A stretch of 64,000 nucleotides of DNA from Carnobacterium_A sp049673005 (GTDB taxonomy: Bacteria > Bacillota > Bacilli > Lactobacillales > Carnobacteriaceae): contig NZ_JBATXB010000123.1 in NCBI RefSeq assembly GCF_049673005.1, positions 1 through 64,000 on the forward strand, in the 5' to 3' direction. Shown here piece by piece: positions 43,314 through 52,448 of the stretch. Under the pieces are notes generated by a model, which was not told where the DNA came from, made no database searches, and saw only the letters and a list, made by a program, of their open reading frames with translations. Numbering within the stretch: the stretch's first letter is position 1; every line of letters starts with the position of its first letter. The translations under genes were made by a program, and so were the position numbers.

Positions 43314-44180
43314 TTAGTTACAAAGCATCTTCTTTAAATTAGCTAAATTTTTTTCAAAAAATAACGTGTTCGCTTCTAATCCTCGACGTTTGCACCACCC
43401 AATACTGTTAAATGTATCTGTAAATAAGTAAAAAGGTAAAACGAGTTCTAAATCTATTAACGGTCTAATGCTTTTATACCCTTGTTGGTAGGCATTAAAC
43501 AAGTCACTATCAAAACTTAAAAAATCACGATACAATTTTGTAAAATCACTTTCTGTTGAACCAAAACGTACACTTTCAAAATCAATTATTCCTGAGACTC
43601 TATCTCCTTCAACGATTATATTCGCCGGACGAAAATCCATATGAATAAAGCTAGGCCCGTTTGGAGAAGGAAGTCTTTGCTTCATTTCTTCAAATTTCAC
43701 ACTAGCTTTTTTGTATAATTCTTCTTCTATTACTTCCTTTGTATCTATCGAAAAATTGTAAAACTGATCTTCAATAAAAGTAGACCAATTAGGAAATTCG
43801 TTTTTTATACCCGTCATTTTTATTTCACTCGTTGGCTGAACGTTATGCATTGAAGCATGAAGAACGCCTACTTGAAAGGCTACCGTTGGAGAAGCACTAG
43901 TTGTTAAAGGTTTCCCTTTTAATTCAGATAGTAAAAAAGCGCCTGGACACTCCCTGTCACCAGACCAATCAGCTACTAGTTTAGGGATTAAAACCCGTCC
44001 TTTCAAAATCCCATAGGCTTCTTTCTCTCGCCGATACTTTAATTTCGAGTAAGAAATTTTTATAAAATTAATTTCGCCATTGGACAACTTACATTTATAA
44101 ACCGTTGAACTATGAGAATCTTCGACTTTATTTATCGATAGTGGCCGTAAGTCAAATTGAGCAAGAACTCTATCTAACAT
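43314..44180 (-). CDS. APH/choline kinase-family phosphotransferase
   Basis: A 288-residue protein-kinase-fold phosphotransferase. The nucleotide-binding Lys is probably K41; the catalytic loop is HMDFRPANI (H180, D182, N187) and the metal-binding Asp is D200 in IIDFE. The family includes aminoglycoside, homoserine, choline and fructosamine kinases; this one does not look like a known resistance gene, so no substrate is assigned. ATG at 44180 has GAGGGAA. It is a single gene in the variable patch. Confidence 0.8.
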   Translation of the reverse strand: MLDRVLAQFDLRPLSINKVEDSHSSTVYKCKLSNGEINFIKISYSKLKYRREKEAYGILKGRVLIPKLVADWSGDRECPGAFLLSELKGKPLTTSASPTVAFQVGVLHASMHNVQPTSEIKMTGIKNEFPNWSTFIEDQFYNFSIDTKEVIEEELYKKASVKFEEMKQRLPSPNGPSFIHMDFRPANIIVEGDRVSGIIDFESVRFGSTESDFTKLYRDFLSFDSDLFNAYQQGYKSIRPLIDLELVLPFYLFTDTFNSIGWCKRRGLEANTLFFEKNLANLKKMLCN

Positions 44181-44301
44181 TAAATTCCCTCTTTCCTAAA
44201 CTTATATTTTATTCAATTCTTTTTTGACTTAGGTACTAACCGTAACAGATAGTAAGATTCGTTTCTTATTTCCAATCTTCTCAACGACTTTTTCCTTAAC
44301 G

Positions 44302-44838
44302 TTAATCCTTTATTCTTTTAATTTTTGATCCGATAATTTTAATAATTAGTAATAACAACAATAAAAAAGATAGTGAGATTGTTATCCATTTTATACCTGT
44401 TGCTACTGGCGTAATCGTTTGGATTATTCCAGACTTTAAAGGATACCTAAGCATCACTATTGTTGCTCCGATGTTTTCCGAGAAATCAAAAAACGCCGCC
44501 GCTATTGGAACAAAGACGAGGAATCTCATCCGTCTATTGTCTGAAGCATACTCCATTAATTTAATCGTCCACGCAACTAAAAATAACGTATAAACAATTG
44601 GCCATACTAAATCAAATGTCCACCTTAATAGAATATACGTTTTTCTGCCTGATTCTCCATAGCTCTCTGCTAATTCGTACAATTGTGATCCTGAGTAAAG
44701 GAATGATTGATCTGGCGATTCTGATTTCCCTATTGTCTCACTTGAGTAAGCAGATACTCGCGGAAGGATAAAGATTAAAAATAAAAGGAATAGTACAGAT
44801 GCTCCTATAACCCATTTCCATTGAATTTTTGTCTCCAT
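44302..44838 (-). CDS. Hypothetical four-helix membrane protein
   Basis: I do not recognise this 178-residue protein. It has an N-terminal membrane helix (10-28), an outside loop (29-65), and three more hydrophobic stretches (about 74-93, 103-118, 140-167), ending in a basic tail (KIIGSKIKRIKD), suggesting cytosolic N- and C-termini. A good GGAGGGG ribosome site makes it a real gene. It lies 121 bases before the phosphotransferase gene on the same strand. Confidence 0.7.
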   Translation of the reverse strand: METKIQWKWVIGASVLFLLFLIFILPRVSAYSSETIGKSESPDQSFLYSGSQLYELAESYGESGRKTYILLRWTFDLVWPIVYTLFLVAWTIKLMEYASDNRRMRFLVFVPIAAAFFDFSENIGATIVMLRYPLKSGIIQTITPVATGIKWITISLSFLLLLLLIIKIIGSKIKRIKD

Positions 44839-45052
44839 CTTAATTCCCCTCCTATTCCATTAGTTTTCAAAAGAAGGTATGTTTAAACTATTTCTACAAA
44901 TTATTGAAACCGGATTCTTTTCGTAACAATCATACCAATGACACTGGTTTATCACAAGATAGAAGTGCTAACATAAACAAGAAAAGAAGATCCTTATAAA
45001 ATTTCTAGCTCGTTGTTCACCTGAACTCATTATTCGTTCAAAAATTGGAGTA

Positions 45053-45093
45053 AGTTAAGGAAGTAGAATGGTATACTAACGACTACCTTAACT
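45053..45093 (+). promoter_or_regulatory. Promoter of the GNAT gene flanked by an 8-bp inverted repeat
   Basis: TGGTATACT gives an extended -10 (TATACT 45072-45077). AGTTAAGG (45053-45060) and CCTTAACT (45086-45093) are exact complements that bracket it symmetrically, a layout compatible with an operator. Confidence 0.4.
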
Positions 45094-45117
45094 AGCAGAC
45101 TTAAAGGAGTTCAAAAA

Positions 45118-45876
45118 ATGAAAAAAATTAGCTTCAAAGAAACTTACACCCTTGGCAATATCGTAAATGAAAACACTCACTTTAAACATATTTTTTACCC
45201 TGAAATGTTGATACGCTACGATAGTAATTTTATTGAATTTAAAATTTCACCTTCATTAGATGAATTCAAAGAAACAGAAAGGTATCTAAAAGAGTTCCAT
45301 CTTAGAAAAGGACAAAAGCACGTGAAATTTTATTTCCCAGAAAATATAAAGCCAACTAGCGACCTGCTTACTTACCTAACAGATATGAGTTATGAAATAG
45401 GCTTTTTAGAACTGTACGCGATTGAACCGAAACAGTTCCCTCCGATAGGAAAAAATTCTGACATTGAAATTAAAGTTGTTACTGGTAAAACGTTGGATTT
45501 CCTTCTCAATCTACACTATAAAAATTCTTTGCTTTTTGGAATTGAATTTGCAAAGCAAAAGAACGAATTGATAAAACGTCAGTTTATAGATTCATCCGTT
45601 CAACAAGTATTAGCTTTTTATAAGGGCCAGCCTGTAGGACATATGGACATCATCATTTCGGACAAAATCGTTGAAATCGATGATTTATCAGTTAATGAAT
45701 TGGTTCAAAAAAAAGGAATAGGAAGTCAGTTACAAAAATTTGTAATGGATTCATTTCCGGATAAAACCGTTCTATTGATTGCTGATGGAGAAGATACCCC
45801 TAGAGAAATGTACCAAAAACAGCACTATATAAATAGTGGCTTTAAATATGAGATACAAAAAGTAGATAAAGACTAA
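45118..45876 (+). CDS. GNAT-family N-acetyltransferase, two-part
   Basis: A 252-residue protein. The C-terminal part (about 118-245) is a GNAT domain with acetyl-CoA loop motif VQKKGIGSQL near 199-208. The N-terminal 115 residues look like a degenerate second GNAT-like or unknown domain (HLRKGQKHVKFYFPENIKPTS). Substrate unknown. AAAGGAG is 7 bases upstream of ATG. It is followed 25 bases later by a small membrane protein gene, probably co-transcribed. Confidence 0.8.
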   Translation: MKKISFKETYTLGNIVNENTHFKHIFYPEMLIRYDSNFIEFKISPSLDEFKETERYLKEFHLRKGQKHVKFYFPENIKPTSDLLTYLTDMSYEIGFLELYAIEPKQFPPIGKNSDIEIKVVTGKTLDFLLNLHYKNSLLFGIEFAKQKNELIKRQFIDSSVQQVLAFYKGQPVGHMDIIISDKIVEIDDLSVNELVQKKGIGSQLQKFVMDSFPDKTVLLIADGEDTPREMYQKQHYINSGFKYEIQKVDKD

Positions 45877-45901
45877 ATTAACTATGAAAGGATGATTCAA
45901 G

Positions 45902-46207
45902 ATGGAGTCCATTATGGAGGTTATACGCATTGTACTGCCTTTAATAATCGTAGGAGGGATTGCTTTGTTTGTTGTAACGAGGCTCAAGAATAAATCTAAA
46001 CAAGGAACATTGGGTAAGAAGAAAACAAAAAATGCTCAGATTTTATTGGATAGTTTAATTCCTTTAGGACTACTGGCTGGTTGTCTCATTGGGTTAGTTT
46101 TCAACCTATTCTTTCCATTCCAACTGTCATTTATCCTTACTTTTGGTGCTGCCTTTGGATTATTAGCAGGGTATTTCGCTTATGAATACTACAGCGATAA
46201 AGAATAG
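45902..46207 (+). CDS. Small hypothetical membrane protein
   Basis: Unrecognised 101-residue protein with an N-terminal helix (5-26), a basic Lys-rich loop (27-43) and two helices (48-68 and 74-93), ending in YEYYSDKE. AAAGGATG precedes ATG. It shares a transcript with the GNAT gene and ends at a bidirectional terminator. Confidence 0.65.
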   Translation: MESIMEVIRIVLPLIIVGGIALFVVTRLKNKSKQGTLGKKKTKNAQILLDSLIPLGLLAGCLIGLVFNLFFPFQLSFILTFGAAFGLLAGYFAYEYYSDKE

Positions 46208-46210
46208 ATG

Positions 46211-46253
46211 AAAAAAAGCCCGTTATCTATTTCTAAATAGATAACGGGCTTTT
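46211..46253. terminator. Bidirectional terminator between the small membrane gene and groEL
   Basis: Stem AAAAGCCCGTTATCTATTT and complement, loop of 2 bases, T-tracts on both sides, between convergent genes. Confidence 0.92.
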
Positions 46254-46265
46254 AAAATTTATTTC

Positions 46266-47888
46266 TTACATCATGCCGCCCATTCCAGGGTCCATTCCCA
46301 TTCCAGCTGGTGCATCTGGTTTAGGTTGGTCTGCTACAACAGCTTCTGTTGTTAACAATAGAGCTGCAATACTTGCTGCATTTTGTAACGCTGAACGAGT
46401 AACTTTAGTTGGATCAACAATTCCAGCTTCAATCATGTTTACCCATTCATTTGTAGCTGCGTTGAAACCAATACCCATTTCAACTTGTTTCATTTTTTCA
46501 ACAACTACAGCGCCTTCTAGACCTGCGTTAGTAACGATTTGACGAATCGGTTCTTCTAGAGCACGCAACACGATTTTCACACCGGTAGCTACATCTCCTT
46601 CTTCAACGATTTCAGCTACTTTTCGTTGTACATTAATGAAGGCTGTCCCCCCACCAGATACGATACCTTCTTCAACAGCTGCACGAGCTGCATTCAATGC
46701 ATCTTCAATTCTAAGTTTACGCTCTCTTAGTTCTGTTTCTGTAGCAGCTCCAACTTTAATAACGGCTACTCCACCTGAAAGTTTAGCTAAACGCTCTTGT
46801 AATTTTTCACGGTCAAAATCTGATGTTGTTTCAACAGCTTGAGCTTTTAAAAGATTAACACGTTGTGCGATAGTCTCTGATGAGCCTGCTCCTTCAACAA
46901 CTGTTGTTGAATCTTTCGTCACAACAATTTTAGCCGCATGTCCTAATTCATTGATACTTGTATCTTTTAATTCAAGTCCTAAATCTTCTGTAATAACTGT
47001 ACCACCTGTTAAAATAGCAATATCTTCTAACATAGCTTTACGACGATCGCCAAATCCTGGAGCTTTCACAGCTACAACATTGAATGTTCCGCGTAATTTA
47101 TTTAATACTAAAGTTGGCAATGCTTCACCATCAACATCATCTGCAATAATAACTAACGGACGTCCTTGTTGTAAAATTTGTTCTAATAAAGGCAATACGT
47201 CTTGAATGTTTGAGATTTTTTTATCTGTAATCAAGATATAAGGATTTTCTAAAACAGCTTCCATTTTATCGTTATCCGTTACCATATATTGTGATAAGTA
47301 ACCACGGTCAAACTGCATTCCTTCAACAACGTCTAATTCTGTTTCGATACCTTTAGATTCTTCGATTGTGATAACACCATCTTTGCCGACTTTTTCCATT
47401 GCGTCTGCAACCAATTGTCCAACATCACTGTCTCCAGATGAAATTGCTGCAATTTGTGCGATAGATTCTTTGGTTTCAACTTTTTTAGAAATCGCCATTA
47501 ATTCTTCTACAGCTACCTTTGTTGCTAGTTCAATCCCACGACGAATGCCAACAGGATTAGCTCCAGCAGTAACGTTTTTTAACCCTTCGCGAACTATCGC
47601 TTGTGTTAAAACAGTTGCTGTTGTTGTTCCGTCACCCGCAATATCATTTGTTTTTGAAGCTACTTCGACAACTAATTTAGCTCCCATATTTTCAAAATGA
47701 TCTTCTAATTCAATTTCTTTAGCAATCGTTACACCATCATTTGTAATTAAAGGCGATCCATAAGCTTTTTCAAGTACAACATTTCTTCCTTTGGGTCCTA
47801 ATGTTACTTTGACAGTATCTGCTAAAATATCTACACCACGTAACATCGCTGCACGAGCATCTTCTGAAAATTTAATATCTTTTGCCAT
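46266..47888 (-). CDS. groEL: Chaperonin GroEL
   Basis: 60-kDa chaperonin that folds proteins in an ATP-driven double-ring cavity. The 540 residues include GDGTTTATVL near 86-95, the equatorial and apical domains, GGGTAFI near 414 and the C-terminal tail GMGMDPGMGGMM. Length and motifs are standard. It lies 80 bases after groES with a GAGGTGA ribosome site; HrcA control through the upstream CIRCE element is expected. Confidence 0.98.
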   Translation of the reverse strand: MAKDIKFSEDARAAMLRGVDILADTVKVTLGPKGRNVVLEKAYGSPLITNDGVTIAKEIELEDHFENMGAKLVVEVASKTNDIAGDGTTTATVLTQAIVREGLKNVTAGANPVGIRRGIELATKVAVEELMAISKKVETKESIAQIAAISSGDSDVGQLVADAMEKVGKDGVITIEESKGIETELDVVEGMQFDRGYLSQYMVTDNDKMEAVLENPYILITDKKISNIQDVLPLLEQILQQGRPLVIIADDVDGEALPTLVLNKLRGTFNVVAVKAPGFGDRRKAMLEDIAILTGGTVITEDLGLELKDTSINELGHAAKIVVTKDSTTVVEGAGSSETIAQRVNLLKAQAVETTSDFDREKLQERLAKLSGGVAVIKVGAATETELRERKLRIEDALNAARAAVEEGIVSGGGTAFINVQRKVAEIVEEGDVATGVKIVLRALEEPIRQIVTNAGLEGAVVVEKMKQVEMGIGFNAATNEWVNMIEAGIVDPTKVTRSALQNAASIAALLLTTEAVVADQPKPDAPAGMGMDPGMGGMM

Positions 47889-47968
47889 TTCTACTTCACC
47901 TCATTCGTATAGTTGTATTGCTGTGTTTAAGTTTTTATTGGGTTCTTTTTTAGTATGAAACTAATTTT

Positions 47969-48253
47969 TTATTCTACAATAGCGATAATATCGCGTTCGT
48001 TTAATACAAGAAATTCTTTTCCTTCGTATTTAACTTCTGTACCAGTATACTTCTCAAATAAAACAGTATCTCCAACTTTTACTGATAAGTCGATTTTAGA
48101 ACCGTTTTCTAAAATACGTCCTTCACCTACTGCAATGATTGATCCTGTTTGAGGTTTTTCCTGCGCCGAACCCGGTAAAACAATCCCGCTAACAGTCTTT
48201 TCTTCTTCTTTCGCGACTTCAATAATGACACGCTCTCCTAATGGTTTTAACAC
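47969..48253 (-). CDS. groES: Co-chaperonin GroES
   Basis: 10-kDa lid of the GroEL chamber, 94 residues, with the mobile loop EEKTVSGIVLPGSAQEKPQ (17-35) that contacts GroEL and the dome segment near 45-55. The start is GTG at 48253 with GGAGG upstream. It is the first gene of the heat-shock operon. Confidence 0.97.
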   Translation of the reverse strand: MLKPLGERVIIEVAKEEEKTVSGIVLPGSAQEKPQTGSIIAVGEGRILENGSKIDLSVKVGDTVLFEKYTGTEVKYEGKEFLVLNERDIIAIVE

Positions 48254-48289
48254 GTAAATCCCTCCATTTTTTCTTATCCATTTTCTTGT

Positions 48290-48316
48290 TTAGCACTCTT
48301 GTTTAAAGAGTGCTAA
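48290..48316. promoter_or_regulatory. CIRCE element (HrcA operator)
   Basis: TTAGCACTC, 9-base spacer, GAGTGCTAA: a perfect match to the CIRCE consensus. It lies 37 bases before groES, just downstream of a plausible promoter TTGCAA-17-TATTAT, so HrcA would repress transcription. A tandem CtsR or second CIRCE site was not seen. Confidence 0.95.
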
Positions 48317-48578
48317 ACTACTCTTTTATAATAAGCAACTTCACTCTCAATTGCAAGTCTTTTAACTCTTTTACGACTTAATTTTGTTTATTTTCTTTTG
48401 ATATAATTGATTTTTCTAATGTGAAATTAGACAATAATCTGACCATTTCGCTACATGTTATGTTATACTGACAAATGAACTTGTTTGGGTATCTAAATAT
48501 ACCCATGCTCTGTTAGTAAGTATTTAGCTACTAATGATTCAAATAAAGAAGTCTATCGCTTCTAAAGAAGAAGGTTTA

Positions 48579-49238
48579 ATGTCTCAAATGAAAAAACTAA
48601 TTAAGCAAACACCTATTTCAATCATTATCACTTATATTATTGCACAATTTTTACCTGTTTTAATCCTAGCTATTGCTCCTAAAAGCTACCAAACAGAAGC
48701 TCTGATTTATGGGACTATTTTTTCTTTTACTGCTGGAGCAATGGTCATGCTGTTGTTAAATCAAAGGTCAACGATAAAAAATAGTTTAACACTAAGTCCT
48801 TCTGCTCCACGAAAACAGGTTGTTATGTGGGGGTTAATAGGGACATTAATCGCTTTTGCCTCACAAATTGTTGCGTCGCTCATTGAGTCACAGTTACTTG
48901 GTTTGCAGATGGAATCAGCAAATACACAAAATATTCTTTTAACCATTGGAAAATATCCTTTCTATTTAATCATCGTGTCTATTATGGCGCCAATTATGGA
49001 AGAACTTGTTTTTAGAAAAGTCATTTTCGGATTTTTCTATGACCTAACTGGCGTAGTTGGAGCAGCAGTAATCAGTTCTTTATTGTTTGCATTTATCCAT
49101 GCAGACAGCCACATTTTACTTTATTCAACAATGGGATTTGTCTTTTCCTACCTTTACGTGAAGACAAAAAATATTGCAACTCCCATAATTGCTCATATTT
49201 TAATGAACACAAGTGTCATCTTACTCAATTTAAATTAG
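48579..49238 (+). CDS. CPBP-family intramembrane metalloprotease (YdiL-like)
   Basis: An integral membrane protein of the Abi/CPBP family related to type II CAAX prenyl proteases. From ATG 48579 (GAAGG upstream; 219 residues) it has about six to seven helices and the metal motifs EELVFR (E141, E142, R146), FIHAD (H174) and HILMN (H206, N210). An in-frame ATG at 48534 is an alternative with a poorer ribosome site. In Bacillus, ydiL lies next to groES-groEL as here. Substrate unknown; some relatives confer bacteriocin immunity. Confidence 0.82.
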   Translation: MSQMKKLIKQTPISIIITYIIAQFLPVLILAIAPKSYQTEALIYGTIFSFTAGAMVMLLLNQRSTIKNSLTLSPSAPRKQVVMWGLIGTLIAFASQIVASLIESQLLGLQMESANTQNILLTIGKYPFYLIIVSIMAPIMEELVFRKVIFGFFYDLTGVVGAAVISSLLFAFIHADSHILLYSTMGFVFSYLYVKTKNIATPIIAHILMNTSVILLNLN

Positions 49239-49278
49239 TAACAATCCTGTTTAATAAAGAAAGGAATTTTAACTATAT

Positions 49279-49485
49279 ATGAATAGCAAAAATTTTATTC
49301 TACAAATTGCTTTTAACTACATTATGTCTATTATCTTTATCTGGTTTACTATTAATTCTGTATCCACTGAAGGATGGGGTGTCTTCCCGGTTTTATTTGT
49401 TTTATTCGCTACTAGTGACTTTGTACGGGCATCTAAACTGTTAGAAATTTATTTACAAATAAAAAAAGGCGGCAAACCTAAGTAA
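49279..49485 (+). CDS. YdiK-like small membrane protein (DUF4305)
   Basis: A 68-residue protein with two membrane helices (about 6-26 and 33-49), matching the size and hydrophobic pattern of Bacillus YdiK, which also sits beside ydiL and rex. Function unknown. Its stop codon lies within the terminator hairpin that follows. It is 40 bases after the protease gene with an AAGAAAGGA ribosome site about 13 bases upstream. Confidence 0.7.
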   Translation: MNSKNFILQIAFNYIMSIIFIWFTINSVSTEGWGVFPVLFVLFATSDFVRASKLLEIYLQIKKGGKPK

Positions 49486-49505
49486 TAGGTTTGTCGCTCT
49501 TTTTA
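49469..49505. terminator. Bidirectional terminator between ydiK-like gene and rex
   Basis: Stem GCGGCAAACCT / AGGTTTGTCGC with a 7-base loop that contains the ydiK-like stop codon, then a T-tract running into the end of rex. Confidence 0.88.
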
Positions 49506-50156
49506 TTCTTCTTCTGACTCTTCTTTTTTGTAATGATCTAAGAAATAAATTAAGGTCTGTAATTCATTGGTTAAATCAACGTTTTGTACTCGCATATCAT
49601 CTGGAACCGTTATACGGATAGGTGTAAAGTTCATAATTCCCTTTACGCCAGCTTTTTCTAGCTCATTTGCAGTTTCTTGGGCAACTTCTGTTGGAACCGT
49701 TAATATAACAATTTCGATTTGTTGTATTTTTAACTGTTCAACCATCTCACTCATTGGATAAACTGGTACGCCACTTAAGATTTTCCCAATAAGCTCTTCG
49801 TTGATATCAAAAGCCGCACTAATTCTCATATTGTTGCTTTGATGAAAATTATAATTTAATAAAGCATGTCCCAAATTACCTACACCAATCAAAGCTACAT
49901 TCGTTAGTCGGTCTTGTTTCAATGTTTTACTAAAGAAATTCATTAAATCTTCTACATCGTATCCGTATCCTCTTTTTCCTAAAGCTCCGAAGTAAGAAAA
50001 ATCGCGGCGAATCGTTGCACTATCCACTTTTACTGCTTCGCTTAATTCAGTCGAAGAAATACGGTCTTTACCTGCATCATGCAAGAAACGCAAATAACGG
50101 TAATAAATAGGTAAGCGTTTAGCTGTTGCTTTTGGCACTTTTGGTTTATTCATCAT
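49503..50156 (-). CDS. rex: Redox-sensing transcriptional repressor Rex
   Basis: Rex represses fermentative and respiratory genes and lets go of DNA when NADH rises. The 217-residue protein has an N-terminal winged helix (about 1-80, with SSTELSEAVKVDSATIRRDFSYFG) and a Rossmann NAD(H) domain with GVGNLGHALL near 92-101. A strong terminator is shared with ydiK. TTGTGAAA half-sites upstream hint at autoregulation but no full Rex operator is present. Confidence 0.95.
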   Translation of the reverse strand: MMNKPKVPKATAKRLPIYYRYLRFLHDAGKDRISSTELSEAVKVDSATIRRDFSYFGALGKRGYGYDVEDLMNFFSKTLKQDRLTNVALIGVGNLGHALLNYNFHQSNNMRISAAFDINEELIGKILSGVPVYPMSEMVEQLKIQQIEIVILTVPTEVAQETANELEKAGVKGIMNFTPIRITVPDDMRVQNVDLTNELQTLIYFLDHYKKEESEEE

Positions 50157-50450
50157 GTTCCTCCATTAATTTTATCATTAACTTTTCAATTAATATTTTC
50201 ACAAGTATATACTATCAACTTGGATTTCACAAACTTTTTTTCTTTCAACCTCTTCATTATAGCATTCTTTCCATTTAAAGCTATAATCTTTACTTAACTT
50301 GCGTATCTATTTTATGTAGGTTTCTTTCCTTATGCTAAAGCAATAAAAATTTTTCTTGTGAAGCGATTTTATTAATTTCTATTTGAGTAATATCAGAATA
50401 TAGACTTATATGATAAACTAGAGAAGAGAATAATGAAATGAGGAAATAAG

Positions 50451-52403
50451 ATGATTTTATTACAAGTTCAACATGTTGCTCGTTATTTTGGAGCAGACGT
50501 CCTATTTGAAAATATTTATTTAGAAATACAGGAAAACTCTAGAATTGCTTTGGTTGGACGAAATGGTGCTGGAAAATCTACTTTATTGAAAATGATTGCT
50601 GACATTGAACAACCAGATGCAGGGAAAATTATTAAGAGCAAACAAGTAACTATTGGCTATCTCGCTCAAAATACTGGGTTGCATTCTACTGACTCTATTT
50701 GGAATGAGATGCTAACTGTTTTTGAACCGGTTATTCAATTAGAAAAAGAGATGCGACAGATAGAAAGGCAACTCGGGGATCCTATTCTTCTAGCGGATGA
50801 AGCTTTATACCAAAAAACTCTTGAACGTTATGACCAATTGCAACATGACTTCAAACTAGCAAATGGGTTTGGGTATGAGGCTGAGATCCGTTCTGTACTA
50901 CATGGATTTCGTTTCTATGAAGAAGATTATCAAAAAAGTATCCATCAATTATCCGGTGGGCAAAAGACACGCCTAGCTTTAGCTAAATTACTGTTGGAAA
51001 AACGAGATTTATTAATTTTAGACGAGCCAACAAACCATTTAGATATAGAAACTCTTAACTGGCTAGAAAACTACTTGCAAGCTTATCAAGGTGCTTTACT
51101 CATTGTTTCGCATGACCGTTATTTTTTAGATAAGGTTGTTAATGAGGTCTATGAAATCAGCCGTCAAAAAATTGTCCACTACAAAGGGAATTATTCTAAA
51201 TACCTTGATTTAAAAGCGGCAAACCTTGAACAAGAATGGAAAGAATATGAAAAACAACAATCAGAAATTGCTAAGTTAGAGGATTTTGTCAACCGTAACT
51301 TAGTTCGAGCCTCTACAACTAAGCGAGCACAAAGCCGTCGGAAACAACTAGATAAAATGGAACGTATGGATCGACCGCAAGGCGATGAAAAGTCTGCTCA
51401 CTTTAAATTTCAAACAGAAAAAGAGAGCGGTAATATCATATTGTCTTTAACAAACGGAGCTATCGGTTATGAAGAACAGATCCTGTCCGCTCCTATTGAA
51501 TTAGATATTAGAAAATATGACTCTATTGCATTAGTCGGCCCAAATGGTATTGGGAAATCGACTCTATTAAAGTCACTAATTGACGATTTACCCTTAATTC
51601 AGGGAGAAAAACGACTTGGTACCAATGTTGATTTAGGCTATTATGACCAAGAACAAGCTAACTTAAACTCTAAAAAAACTGTTTTAAGTGAACTATGGGA
51701 TAGTCATCCAACAACTCCTGAAAAAGATATTCGTAGTATTCTTGGTAGTTTTTTATTTTCTGGCGATGATGTTGAAAAATCAGTTACTAACTTAAGTGGT
51801 GGAGAAAAAGCTCGATTAGCGCTGGCCAAGTTGTCTATGAATCGCGATAATTTTTTAGTCCTGGATGAGCCAACAAACCATTTAGACATTGATAGCAAGG
51901 AAGTGCTAGAAAATGCCTTAATTGATTTTGATGGCACTCTTTTATTCGTTTCTCATGACCGTTACTTTATAAATCGATTAGCGACTTCGATTGTCGAGTT
52001 GTCTCCTGAAGGCAGTACCCTTTATTTAGGAGATTATGATTATTATGTTGATAAAAAAGCTGAACAAGAAGAATTAAAAGTACTAGCTGAAGCTGAACAA
52101 GATAAAAACAAAGCCGCACTTGACCCAATTGTATCAAACAAAAACCATAGAGAAATTAATAAAGAAACACAAAAAAAGACTAGACAACTCTCTCGTCAAA
52201 TTGAAGCACTTGAAAAAAACATGTCCGATATCGAACAACAAATTGAAAGAATTGAAGCTCAACTAATTGATCCAGACATATTTGGTGACCATGTTAGAGT
52301 TCAAGAAATTAACGGAGAGTTAACTAAGTTAAATACAGAAAATGACGCCCTAGCGAATGAGTGGGAAGAAAAAAGTATGGAACTAGAAGAATTAGAGAAC
52401 TAA
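50451..52403 (+). CDS. ABC-F family ATPase (YdiF-like)
   Basis: A soluble tandem ABC ATPase of 650 residues, acting on the ribosome rather than as a transporter. NBD1: GRNGAGKST near 36-44, LSGGQKTRLAL, DEPTNHLD; linker with LVRASTTKRAQSRRKQLDKMER; NBD2: GPNGIGKST near 362-370, LSGGEKARLAL, DEPTNHLD; C-terminal coiled coil about 540-650. The gene neighbours rex as ydiF does in Bacillus. A housekeeping role is more likely than antibiotic resistance. Confidence 0.92.
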   Translation: MILLQVQHVARYFGADVLFENIYLEIQENSRIALVGRNGAGKSTLLKMIADIEQPDAGKIIKSKQVTIGYLAQNTGLHSTDSIWNEMLTVFEPVIQLEKEMRQIERQLGDPILLADEALYQKTLERYDQLQHDFKLANGFGYEAEIRSVLHGFRFYEEDYQKSIHQLSGGQKTRLALAKLLLEKRDLLILDEPTNHLDIETLNWLENYLQAYQGALLIVSHDRYFLDKVVNEVYEISRQKIVHYKGNYSKYLDLKAANLEQEWKEYEKQQSEIAKLEDFVNRNLVRASTTKRAQSRRKQLDKMERMDRPQGDEKSAHFKFQTEKESGNIILSLTNGAIGYEEQILSAPIELDIRKYDSIALVGPNGIGKSTLLKSLIDDLPLIQGEKRLGTNVDLGYYDQEQANLNSKKTVLSELWDSHPTTPEKDIRSILGSFLFSGDDVEKSVTNLSGGEKARLALAKLSMNRDNFLVLDEPTNHLDIDSKEVLENALIDFDGTLLFVSHDRYFINRLATSIVELSPEGSTLYLGDYDYYVDKKAEQEELKVLAEAEQDKNKAALDPIVSNKNHREINKETQKKTRQLSRQIEALEKNMSDIEQQIERIEAQLIDPDIFGDHVRVQEINGELTKLNTENDALANEWEEKSMELEELEN

Positions 52404-52408
52404 AATTT

Positions 52409-52446
52409 AAAAAACCGCAGATTGGAATTCCAATCTGCGGTTTTTT
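52409..52446. terminator. Bidirectional terminator between ABC-F gene and tsaD
   Basis: A perfect 38-base palindrome with core ACCGCAGATTGG and T-tracts on both sides, between convergent stops. Confidence 0.93.
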
Positions 52447-52448
52447 AA

